A stretch of DNA of 64,000 nt from assembly GCF_003351225.1 (NCBI RefSeq), contig NZ_QQSY01000002.1, positions 457,928-521,927 of the forward strand, read 5' to 3'. The DNA is from Dyella solisilvae (lineage in GTDB: Bacteria > Pseudomonadota > Gammaproteobacteria > Xanthomonadales > Rhodanobacteraceae). Positions within the stretch are counted from its first letter, which is position 1. Each line of letters begins with the position of its first letter. Under the pieces are notes generated by a model. It did not search any database, was not told the DNA's origin, and saw only the letters and a program-made list of their open reading frames with translations. The position numbers and the translations under genes are program-made. This document shows positions 1 to 10,215 of the stretch, piece by piece.

Positions 1-36
1 ACCCCATGGCTCCTATGGAGCCGAATTCGCGCCTGG

Positions 37-71
37 CTCTTGGCCCTGTGCTCTTGGCTCTTGGCTCTTGG
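37..71. repeat. CTCTTGG heptamer repeats
   Basis: CTCTTGG occurs at 37-43 and then as three perfect head-to-tail copies at 51-71. Such short arrays change copy number by slippage. No function is evident. Confidence 0.7.
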
Positions 72-162
72 TTTTTCGCTCTAGCTTTTGACTTCCCTCC
101 CCTATGGCGCGGCGGGCGGGTGGAGGAATAGCCCGAAGGGTGGCTCGCAGGGATGCGAGCCA

Positions 163-197
163 GTTTGTCGTCAGGGCAGGACGCCCTGTCGACAAAC
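163..197. repeat. REP-like inverted repeat
   Basis: The arms GTTTGTCGTCAGGGC (163-177) and GCCCTGTCGACAAAC (183-197) are complementary at 14 of 15 positions around a 5-base loop. This is the size and form of a REP/BIME palindrome. It lies in a spacer downstream of the TraB/GumN-like gene. Confidence 0.7.
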
Positions 198-381
198 CCC
201 GGAACCCGCCCGCGAACCTGGAGGGCGTTAGCCCGGAAGGCGCGCCATCGGGTGGCCTCTCTTTTGGTTACTTTTCTCTGGCCACAGCAGAGAAAAGTGA
301 CCCGCTGCCCGGCAGGGCTGCGGAAGCCCGCCGCAGGCGAGCACGCTGGCGGTTGCACCACATCAAAAGCCGAGAGCAAAG

Positions 382-413
382 TCACTGGATCCCAGCTTTC
401 GCTGGGATGACGA
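382..413. repeat. short palindromic repeat (WIPAFAGMT type)
   Basis: ATCCCAGC (389-396) and GCTGGGAT (401-408) form an 8-bp stem with a 4-base loop. The plus-strand translation gives the W-I-P-A-F-A-G-M-T string commonly seen as a spurious peptide over intergenic repeats in proteobacteria. It is a repeat, not a gene. Confidence 0.65.
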
Positions 414-535
414 GCTAGGAAAGGGTGCGCGAAAAGTGTAAGTCACAGCCCGCGCCGCCCCTTTCGGGGGCGCGATGAAATGCCGGCCAGCGCGACGCAA
501 CAGCGCCCACAAAACCCCATCCCTCCAACACCAAA

Positions 536-1582
536 CTATTGCGCCGGCGCCACACCCTCCGCATCACTGCCATCCGGCGCCTCCACCTGATAACCCTGCG
601 CCTTCAACCGCGCGATCAGGCCATGCGGCGAGAGCACCTCTTCCATCGGCAGCATGGCGAAAGTTTGCGTGTTGTTGGCGAGCGCCTGCTGCGCGGCCTC
701 CATCCACGTCGCTTGCGCCTTCTGCTGCACGTCGTTAAAACCCAGCTGCTTGGCGAAGCCCGCCTCGGTGACCGCGGAAATGCAGGCCTCGCGCTGGTCG
801 TTCATCGGCAGTCCGCGCAGTGTTTCGATGTCGCCGGTGGCCCAGGCGTTGGCGCGTTCGGTGATGCGCCCCATGTCGCGCTCGACCGTATCCAGCGTGC
901 GGCCGAAGCATTCGCGATCATCCATCGACGAGGTCTTGAAAGTCTTTACCGCGGTGCGCGGTTCCTCCACCAGCATGGTGTAACGCGCCGTGGTGAACTT
1001 CACGTTGTGCTTCTTGGCCAGGTCGCGTACGGCGTCCTTCACACCGCCGGAGGACGTGAGGCCGTGGCGCTTGATCGCCTTGTCGTACAGCTCCACCGCG
1101 GCAAAGATCGGCCGCCAGTCTTCGATGCTGCGATCGTTGCCGAGGTACTGCTGCTTGAGCACCAGCCAGCGCGCGTAATCCGGGGCCGGCACCATCTGCT
1201 GCAGCGTCTGACCATCGGGATTCTTGCGGGCGCCGATCAGCGAGGGCAGCAGGAACAGCTTGCCGAAGAAATTGGTCTTGGGCTTCAGCGCGACCGACGG
1301 CGGACCCAGCACCTCCTGCGACTCGGCGATGGTCTGCTCTACCTCGTCGGTCTTCCACTGCATGTGATCGGGCAGCGGCGACAAGGTGCCGAGCACCCAC
1401 ATCACATGATCGCCCTTGCTCACCTTCCACAGGCCCGGACCAGGTTGCACGCCGGTGACGGTCACCCCTTCCAGGTTGGTGGCCGCGGTGGTGGAGGGCG
1501 GCGCCGGCGCGGTAGTCGATTGCGCCCATGCAGGCACGCTTGCGGAAAAGGCGAGCAGACAGACGAACAGCGTGGAACGCAT
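536..1582 (-). CDS. TraB/GumN-like secreted protein
   Basis: A 348-residue protein with an N-terminal signal peptide (hydrophobic residues 4-18, likely cleavage after AWA-20). The WVLGTLSPLP segment near residue 65, the helical middle and the C-terminal AxLPMEEVLSPHGLIARL segment match the layout of the TraB/GumN (TIKI-like) family. The two histidine motifs usual in this family (GT-x-H and G-x-x-H) are not visible: the first reads GTLS and the second NTQTFAMLP. It may therefore be a non-catalytic branch. The ATG at 1582 is chosen because the signal peptide begins there; an earlier in-frame start at 1654 adds a non-signal stretch. It is divergent from the next gene. The role is unknown; GumN itself sits in a xanthan cluster, but no gum genes are nearby. 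Confidence 0.8.
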   Translation of the reverse strand: MRSTLFVCLLAFSASVPAWAQSTTAPAPPSTTAATNLEGVTVTGVQPGPGLWKVSKGDHVMWVLGTLSPLPDHMQWKTDEVEQTIAESQEVLGPPSVALKPKTNFFGKLFLLPSLIGARKNPDGQTLQQMVPAPDYARWLVLKQQYLGNDRSIEDWRPIFAAVELYDKAIKRHGLTSSGGVKDAVRDLAKKHNVKFTTARYTMLVEEPRTAVKTFKTSSMDDRECFGRTLDTVERDMGRITERANAWATGDIETLRGLPMNDQREACISAVTEAGFAKQLGFNDVQQKAQATWMEAAQQALANNTQTFAMLPMEEVLSPHGLIARLKAQGYQVEAPDGSDAEGVAPAQ

Positions 1583-1716
1583 GCATTGCTCCGTGGCTAG
1601 TGAACGTGTCGGACCGGGATTATCCGCCAGCCCTGGCCATATCGACCGCGGCAAGGTGTCCTGCGTTCATGCGCCCCTTAGGGCCTGTTAACGGTATACG
1701 CGTGGCTCGCCCCGCA

Positions 1717-1728
1717 TGACAGCTGTCA
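1717..1728. promoter_or_regulatory. perfect 12-bp palindrome in divergent spacer
   Basis: TGACAGCTGTCA is fully self-complementary and lies in the 230-bp spacer between two divergent genes, where a regulator could serve both. No matching regulator gene is adjacent. Confidence 0.3.
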
Positions 1729-1812
1729 ATCACGATGGCTGATAGGTCGCGCTGCCCGCGGGCAGGCCCACGGGGCACGCTGTCGCCACCTTCACCTGCC
1801 AAGGATTGCGCC

Positions 1813-2811
1813 ATGATCCGTTCGTCCCTGTTGCGACCGCTTCAACCGTTGCTTCCCGTCGCCCTGGTCGCCGCCGCGGCCATCACCGGCTGCCTCGTCG
1901 CGGGACTGGCCATGGCGCAGGCGCCGGATGGCGGCGCACGCCAGCCGGCCGCCGTGCAGGCCGACCAGCAATTCCTCGACACCTTCCACCGTGGCGACTA
2001 TGCGCACCTGCAGGAGGCGCTGGAATCGGAGACCGTCGCCTACCTGCGCAATCCGAACGATGCCCAGACGGCGGCGCATGTGGGCTGGCTGCACATGTGG
2101 CGTGCCTCGGAGCGCAGCCGGCTCGAGCACACGCCGGCCACCATCACCGACGACCTGGTGCTGGCGCGCAAGTACTTCGCCAGGGCGGCGGCGCTGGATC
2201 CGGAAGATGCCCGCTTCCGTGGCTTCCTGGCCTCCGCCATGCTGGCCGAGGCACAGATCGATCGCGACGATGTCCTGCGCCAGCAGGGCGCAGCCGTGAT
2301 GCAGCAGGCGGTCAAGGATTGGCCAGCCTTCAACCTGTTCACTGCCGGCTACGTCGCCAGCAACCAGCCGGCGGACAGTGAGGGATTCAGGCAGGCACTG
2401 GAACTGCAATGGAAGAATCTCGAGGTCTGTGCGCATACCACCCTCGACCGCCGTGGCGCCGACCTCGACCGTTTCGCCTCGGCCGTGCACGGCGCCACCA
2501 CGGGCACGCGCGATGCGCGCGCATGCCTCAACTCCGCCACGGCGCCGCACAACGAGGAGGGCTTCATCCTCAACATGGGCGACATGCTGACCAAGGCCGG
2601 CGACTGGGAGACCGCGCGCAAGGTCTACGCCCTGGCGCGCCGCTCCCCCGACTACGCGCAGTGGCCTTACCGCGAGGTGCTGGAACAGCGCATCCGCGAC
2701 GCCCAGGTGAACGTGGCAACTTTCAACAGGCCAGTCGTTCCCGGCCAGAAGCCCGCCACGACGATCATGCTTGGCAGCGCCTTTTCCTGCACCGCCTGCC
2801 ACCAGCATTGA
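1813..2811 (+). CDS. secreted TPR-like protein with C-terminal haem c motif
   Basis: A 332-residue exported protein. The hydrophobic N-terminus (residues 8-36) fits a signal peptide ending near AMA-QA; an ITGC sequence inside it could alternatively be a lipobox. The body is alanine-rich and helical, with TPR-like segments such as the DPEDARFRGFLASAMLAEAQ region. The last eleven residues carry CTACH, a canonical CxxCH haem-attachment motif, followed only by QH. The start has the Shine-Dalgarno sequence AAGGA at 1801-1805, 7 bases upstream; an earlier in-frame start at 1735 would bury the signal peptide. The product family was not recognised. A periplasmic electron-transfer or haem-sensing role is possible but inferred only from the motif. 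Confidence 0.75.
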   Translation: MIRSSLLRPLQPLLPVALVAAAAITGCLVAGLAMAQAPDGGARQPAAVQADQQFLDTFHRGDYAHLQEALESETVAYLRNPNDAQTAAHVGWLHMWRASERSRLEHTPATITDDLVLARKYFARAAALDPEDARFRGFLASAMLAEAQIDRDDVLRQQGAAVMQQAVKDWPAFNLFTAGYVASNQPADSEGFRQALELQWKNLEVCAHTTLDRRGADLDRFASAVHGATTGTRDARACLNSATAPHNEEGFILNMGDMLTKAGDWETARKVYALARRSPDYAQWPYREVLEQRIRDAQVNVATFNRPVVPGQKPATTIMLGSAFSCTACHQH

Positions 2812-2819
2812 AGCTGGTG

Positions 2820-4040
2820 TCAGTTTCCGAGCCAGTGGCGCAAGCCACTGGCCAGCAGGCACCACAGTACCGCAACCCACGCCGGCTGCCGCCCGGCGAC
2901 CAGCATGACGAAGCCGCTGGCGACCACCAGCACATCGGCCGCGTCGTGCACGGCGCCCGTCCAGACGGGCCGATAGAACGCGGCGGCGAGGATTCCCACC
3001 ACGGCGGCATTGATCGCCGCCACCATCCGCACGGCGCCCGCGCGCGCAGACAAGCGCCGCCAGTACGGCAGCACACCGCCCAGCAACAGGAAGCCGGGCA
3101 GGAAGATCGCCAGCAGTGCAACGGATGCGCCGGCCACGCCGCCCCGGCCACCGTGCATCTGGCTGCCCAGGTAGGCAGCCAGCGAGAACATCGGACCGGG
3201 CACGGCCTGGGCCGCCCCGTAGCCCGCCAGGAAGTGGTCTTCGTCGATGAAGCCCGGCGCCACCAGTGCCTCGCGCAGCCATGGCAGCACCACGTGTCCA
3301 CCGCCGAACACCAGGGCGCCCGCGCGATAGAAAGCCGCCGCTGTCTGCACCAGCCAGGCGCCACGCGTGCCGATGGCCAGCGCCGCCAGCAGCAGGATCG
3401 CGTAGGCAGCCAACAGCAGCGGCGCGACGCCGGTGTCACGACGGGGCGCTGCTTGCGCGTCCACGGCTGCATGGACCTGGCTGCACAGCCAGGGCCCCAG
3501 CAGGGCCGCGATCACGATCACCAGGCCCTGGGTCCAAGCCTGCGGCTGCCACAACAGCACGAGTGCAGCACCGATCGCCAACGCCCGGCGAGGCGTGTCC
3601 GGCGCCAGCGTGCGCCACATGCCGAGCACGCCCTGGGCGACGATCACCACCGCCACCAGCTTCAGCCCGTGCAGCAAGGCCTGTCCCCAGACGCCATGGA
3701 GATAGGGCGCCCACCAGGCGAAACCGAGCATCAACAGCGCCGACGGCAAGGTGAAGCCAGCGAACGCGGCCAGGCCACCCAGCCAACCCGCGCGGGACAG
3801 GCCGATGGCGAAACCGAGCTGGCTGCTCGCCGGCCCGGGCAGGAACTGGCATAGCGCAAGCAATTCTGTGAACCGCGCATCATCCAGCCAGCGTCGCTGC
3901 TCAACGAAGGCGCGACGGAAGTAGCCGAGGTGCGCGATGGGTCCGCCGAAGGAGCGCAGGCCCAACGAGAGGAACGCGAGGAATACCTCGCGTACGCGCG
4001 CATTGGCCGTGTTGATGCGATCAGGGATCGATGCGCTCAT
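2820..4040 (-). CDS. chrA: chromate transporter, ChrA/CHR family
   Basis: A 406-residue polytopic inner-membrane protein with two CHR domains in tandem. The N-terminal half carries SFGGPIAHLGYFRR and LPGPASSQLGFAIG; the C-terminal half repeats the pattern as FGGGHVVLPWLREALV and VPGPMFSLAAYLG. This is the full-length two-domain form of the chromate efflux family, which exports chromate from the cytoplasm. No chrB regulator or superoxide dismutase gene accompanies it, so the substrate is by family only. It follows icd on the same strand, separated by a terminator, and ends 9 bp from the convergent TPR-like gene. Confidence 0.9.
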   Translation of the reverse strand: MSASIPDRINTANARVREVFLAFLSLGLRSFGGPIAHLGYFRRAFVEQRRWLDDARFTELLALCQFLPGPASSQLGFAIGLSRAGWLGGLAAFAGFTLPSALLMLGFAWWAPYLHGVWGQALLHGLKLVAVVIVAQGVLGMWRTLAPDTPRRALAIGAALVLLWQPQAWTQGLVIVIAALLGPWLCSQVHAAVDAQAAPRRDTGVAPLLLAAYAILLLAALAIGTRGAWLVQTAAAFYRAGALVFGGGHVVLPWLREALVAPGFIDEDHFLAGYGAAQAVPGPMFSLAAYLGSQMHGGRGGVAGASVALLAIFLPGFLLLGGVLPYWRRLSARAGAVRMVAAINAAVVGILAAAFYRPVWTGAVHDAADVLVVASGFVMLVAGRQPAWVAVLWCLLASGLRHWLGN

Positions 4041-4104
4041 GCGCGGCAGCGTAGCGTAATGAGGTGACGAAAGCGGGCGATGCTTCTACGGAGAAACAAT
4101 GGGC

Positions 4105-4136
4105 ACAAAACAGGAAGGCCGCTTGCGCGGCCTTCC
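4105..4136 (-). terminator. Rho-independent terminator of icd
   Basis: On the minus strand a 10-bp GC-rich stem (GGAAGGCCGC / GCGGCCTTCC) with a GCAA loop at 4113-4136 is followed by TGTTTTGT. It lies 25 bp past the icd stop codon and before chrA. Confidence 0.85.
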
Positions 4137-4160
4137 CGGGTCACACCGTGGGTCGAACGA

Positions 4161-6720
<2,560 letters not shown>

Positions 6721-9700
6721 TCAGGCAGCCTCGCCAGCAGGTAGCGCCTTGGGCTGGCGATGGCGCGCGCGCCAGGCCGAGAAGCGATCGGACAAGCAGG
6801 AGAAGATCACGTACAGCGCCGGCGTGCTCAGCAGGGTGAGGCTCTGCGAAATCAGCAGGCCGCCGATCAGCGCGATGCCCAGCGGACGGCGCAGGTCCGA
6901 GCCTTCGCCCAGGCCCACCGCGATCGGCACGGCGGCGAGGATCGCCACCATGGTGGTCATCATGATCGGACGGAAGCGCACCATGCTGGCTTCGTAGGCC
7001 GCATCCTGCGGACTGAGCCCTTGCTCGCGGCGCGCCACCAGGGCGAAGTCGATCATCATGATCGCGTTCTTCTTGACGATGCCAATCAACAGCACCAGCG
7101 CGATCTGCGCGATCACCGACAGCTCGGTGTCGGTGATCCACAGCGCCAGCAGCGCGCCCACGCCTGCGGCTGGCAGCGTGGAGAGAATCGTGACCGGATG
7201 GATCAGGCTTTCGTACAACATGCCCAGCACAATGTAGACCACCACCACCGCCCCCAGCAGCAGCCACAGCATGCCGCTCTGCGACTGCTGGAAGCGGCGG
7301 AAGTCGCCGCCGATGTTGATGCGGATGTTGCCTGGCAGGCGCATCTGCGCGCCGGTCTGCTGGATGATCTGCAAAGCCTCGCCCATGCTCACGCCTGGCG
7401 CGAGGTTGAAGCTCATGCTCATCAGCGTGTACTGGTTTTCGTGGGTGATCTGGGTCGGCGCCAGGCCCGGCTGCTGCGTCGCGAACGCGGTCAGCGGCAC
7501 CATCTGGCCCGTGGTGCTGGCCACGTAGATCGCATTGATCGCCGCCGGCGTGGCGGTCTGGTTCGGCAGCGCGTTGACCACCACCTTGTACTGGTTGAGG
7601 TCGGAGTAGATGGTGCTGATCTGGCGCTGGCCGAAGGCGTTGTACAGCGCGCCGTCGATGGTGCCGATGCCGACGTTGAGGCGCGCGGCCTTGTCGCGGT
7701 CGATCACGATGTTCTGCTGCAGGCCAGCGTCGTCGATGTCGCTGCCGACATCCTTGAGCTTGGGGTTGCTCTTGAGCGCCGCCACCAGCTTGGGCAGCCA
7801 TTCCTGAAGTTCCTCCGGACTGTCGCCCTGCAGCGAGACCTGGTACTGCGCGCCCTGACCAGTGCCACCGCCACCGAAGCTGGGCAGGTCCTGGATCGGG
7901 CGCAGGCGCACGTTGAGGTCGGGATAGCGCGCCGCCTTGGCGCTCAGCCGGGCCAGCACGGCGAAGGTGTCGTCCTTGCGCCCTTCCGCATGCGTCTTCA
8001 ACTCGATGTCGAAGGTGCCTGACGCGCCCTGGCGACTGGTGCCCAGGCGCGAACCGACGCGGGCCACGTCGTGGTCCTTGAGCAGCATATCGATCAGGCG
8101 CTGCTGGCGCGCCACCGAATCCTGGAACGAGACCGTCGCGCCGGAGGTGGCGCGGCCGCGGATCAGGCCCGTGTCCTGCGGCGGGAACATGCCGGTCTTG
8201 ACCACGCCGAACAGGAAGATGGTCACGCCGATCAACACCAGCGGCGTAAGCGCGAAGGCCAGCGCGTGCTTGATGGAGAACTTCAGCGCGCGCGAATACA
8301 CCGCCAGCATGCCGGCCTGGAACTTCTCCAGCGCGATGCCCACGCGCGTGGTCGGCTTATCCTCTTCGTGGCTGCTGAGGAACTGGCCGCACAACGAGGT
8401 GGTGAGGGTCAGCGAGACCAGCGCCGAGACAATGATCGCCGCCACCAGGGTGACGGTGAATTCCTTGAAGAACAGGCCGGTGATGCCGCTCATGAACAGC
8501 AGCGGCAGGAACACCGCCACCAGCGAGGCGGTGATGGAGACGATGGTGAAGCCAATCTCGCGCGCGCCGGCCAGCGCCGCCTGCATGCGCGTCATGCCCT
8601 GATCGATGTGGCGCACGATGTTCTCGATCACCACGATCGCATCGTCCACCACGAAGCCGATCGCGATCACCAGCGCGAGCAGGGTGAGGTTGTTGAGGGT
8701 GAAGCCGAACAGGTACATCACGATCGCCGCGCCGGCCAGCGACAGCGGCACGGCGGCGGTGGCGATCAGGGTGGGCGCCAGGCGGCGCAGGAAGATCGCC
8801 ATGGTCAGCATCACCATCGCCAGGCTGATCAGCAGCGTGGCCTGCACTTCGTGCAGCGAGGCGCGGATGGTCGGCGTGCCATCGAAGTAAGGGCTGAGCG
8901 TAGTGCCCGGCTGCAGGTAGCTGCGCAGCACCGGCACGGCCGCCTTGACCCGGTCCACGGTGCCGATGATGTTCGCGTTGGACTGCCGGTAGACATACAT
9001 CAGGATCGCCGGCTTGCCCTGGTACCAGGCCCGCTGGTAGGCGTCCTGGGTGCCGTCGTAGACCTTGGCCACGTCGGAAAGGCGCACCGGCACGCCCTTG
9101 TGCGAGGCGATCACCAGGTTGGCGAAGTCCTCGGCGTTGTGCAGCGAGTCGTTCGCGCTCACCGACATGGTGGTCTGCCCGTTGGACAGGAAGCCCACCG
9201 GCGAGGTGACGTTGGCGGCGGTCAGTGCATTGCGCAGCTGGTCCGGCGACAGCCCCAGCGAGTTGAGCAGGCGCAGATTCACGTCGACGCGGATGGCCGG
9301 GGTGGCGGCGCCGAGGATGTCCACCTCCGACACGCCTTCGAGCTGCCGCAGGTGCTGCGCGAGCAGCGAGTCGGCCACGTCGTAGAGATCGCGCGCCGAC
9401 TGCGTATCCGAGGTCAGCGCAAAGGCGATGATCGGGTCGTCGTTCGGGTTGGCCTTCTGGTAGCTCGGCGGCGCGTTGAGGCCGCTGGGCAGGTCCGACT
9501 GGGCCGCGTTGATGGCCGCCTGCACGTCGCGTGCGGCCGAGTCGAGGTTGCGGCCCGCCTCGAACATCATGAATACCTGAGTGCTGCCCAGCGAGCTGTT
9601 GGAGCGCAGCGTGTCGATGCCCGGCACCTGGCCCAAGTGGCGCTCCAGCGGCGCGGCCACGGTCGATGCCATGGTGGCGGCGCTGGCGCCGGCCTGCTGG

Positions 9701-9846
9701 GCCTGCACGAAGATCACCGGGAACTGCATGTTCGGCAGCGCCGCCACGCCCAACAGGAGGTAGCAGATCAGGCCCACCGCGAACACGCCCATGGCCAGCA
9801 GGGAGGTGCCGATCGGGCGGCGGATGAAGGGGCCGGAGATATTCAT
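6721..9846 (-). CDS. mdtC: RND efflux permease, MdtC-like
   Basis: A 1041-residue inner-membrane transporter of the hydrophobe/amphiphile efflux RND class. It starts MNISGPFIRRPIGTSLLAMG, followed by the first transmembrane helix, and has two large periplasmic loops after TM1 and TM7. The proton-relay residues are visible: two adjacent aspartates in TM4 (VDDAIVVIENIVRHI) and the TM10 lysine in VKKNAIMMIDFALV. It is the second permease of a two-permease system whose paralogue lies upstream; in E. coli MdtB and MdtC form a heterotrimer with MdtA and TolC. It is the last gene of the operon and is separated from mdtB by a 369-bp spacer carrying a palindromic repeat. No outer-membrane partner is encoded nearby. 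Confidence 0.92.
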   Translation of the reverse strand: MNISGPFIRRPIGTSLLAMGVFAVGLICYLLLGVAALPNMQFPVIFVQAQQAGASAATMASTVAAPLERHLGQVPGIDTLRSNSSLGSTQVFMMFEAGRNLDSAARDVQAAINAAQSDLPSGLNAPPSYQKANPNDDPIIAFALTSDTQSARDLYDVADSLLAQHLRQLEGVSEVDILGAATPAIRVDVNLRLLNSLGLSPDQLRNALTAANVTSPVGFLSNGQTTMSVSANDSLHNAEDFANLVIASHKGVPVRLSDVAKVYDGTQDAYQRAWYQGKPAILMYVYRQSNANIIGTVDRVKAAVPVLRSYLQPGTTLSPYFDGTPTIRASLHEVQATLLISLAMVMLTMAIFLRRLAPTLIATAAVPLSLAGAAIVMYLFGFTLNNLTLLALVIAIGFVVDDAIVVIENIVRHIDQGMTRMQAALAGAREIGFTIVSITASLVAVFLPLLFMSGITGLFFKEFTVTLVAAIIVSALVSLTLTTSLCGQFLSSHEEDKPTTRVGIALEKFQAGMLAVYSRALKFSIKHALAFALTPLVLIGVTIFLFGVVKTGMFPPQDTGLIRGRATSGATVSFQDSVARQQRLIDMLLKDHDVARVGSRLGTSRQGASGTFDIELKTHAEGRKDDTFAVLARLSAKAARYPDLNVRLRPIQDLPSFGGGGTGQGAQYQVSLQGDSPEELQEWLPKLVAALKSNPKLKDVGSDIDDAGLQQNIVIDRDKAARLNVGIGTIDGALYNAFGQRQISTIYSDLNQYKVVVNALPNQTATPAAINAIYVASTTGQMVPLTAFATQQPGLAPTQITHENQYTLMSMSFNLAPGVSMGEALQIIQQTGAQMRLPGNIRINIGGDFRRFQQSQSGMLWLLLGAVVVVYIVLGMLYESLIHPVTILSTLPAAGVGALLALWITDTELSVIAQIALVLLIGIVKKNAIMMIDFALVARREQGLSPQDAAYEASMVRFRPIMMTTMVAILAAVPIAVGLGEGSDLRRPLGIALIGGLLISQSLTLLSTPALYVIFSCLSDRFSAWRARHRQPKALPAGEAA

Positions 9847-10215
9847 GCGATCAGAAAGCCAGGAGCTGCACGCCGGGCACGGCGATGTTCACAGAAGCCG
9901 TGGGCCGAACCGGCGCACGCACGAAGAAACGTATATACCGCACATGGACTGCTCAACGCATGACAGCCGATTTGGTTGATGCCGCATCCCTCACTGTAGG
10001 AGCGCACCCTTTGCGCGGCCTTAGCTGGGGGAAATGCACCAGGCTCGCGAATACGACCCTCGCGCGCCGAACCGAAGCACCGTGGCCACGCAAAGGGCGC
10101 CCTCCTACAGAGAGTGCGGGGGGTTGGAAACGCCGAAAGGGGCGCGCCGTGACGGCCGCGCCCCTTTGAGAGTTTTTCCTGCGGCCCGGTACATGCCGGG
10201 CCACACTAGGTCGCC
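9847..10215. other. long mdtB-mdtC spacer
   Basis: This 369-bp stretch has no supported gene. It contains a roughly 125-bp inverted repeat (9992-10116) and a smaller hairpin, GGCCCGG at 10183-10189 pairing with CCGGGCC at 10196-10202, 14 bp past the mdtB stop. No T-tract follows the small hairpin on either strand, so it is not a standard terminator. Confidence 0.6.
9992..10116. repeat. long inverted repeat, TGTAGGAGCGC family
   Basis: The left arm (9995-10020) begins TGTAGGAGCGCACCCTTTGC. The right arm (10083-10109) is nearly its reverse complement, GGCCACGCAAAGGGCGCC followed by CTCCTACA. About 60 bp separate the arms. Related copies occur at 18523-18607 and as half-elements at 21012-21028 and 22836-22861. 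The form suits a REP/BIME mobile palindrome. Confidence 0.75.

Larger units (their letters stand above)
1..535. other. repeat-rich intergenic spacer
   Basis: I see no credible gene here. The stretch holds a heptamer tandem repeat (37-71), a long inverted repeat (163-197) and a short hairpin of the widespread WIPAFAGMT-encoding type (389-408). The short frames that can be translated have the arginine- and proline-rich composition of out-of-frame GC-rich DNA. Each repeat is listed separately. Confidence 0.6.

Noticed and set aside
37..71. Short direct repeats as a possible CRISPR array
   Set aside because: The units are 7 bp with no unique spacers and no cas genes.
539..1600. Long plus-strand frame opposite the TraB/GumN-like gene
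   Set aside because: It has an Arg/His/Leu-rich antisense composition and no ribosome-binding site, and the minus-strand gene has a signal peptide and family features.
8071..9963. Long plus-strand frames opposite the RND permeases (also 11551-13443)
   Set aside because: They are antisense shadows rich in Arg, His and Gly without domains.
10183..10202. Terminator for mdtB
   Set aside because: The hairpin has no T-tract on the minus strand, so a Rho-independent terminator is not supported.
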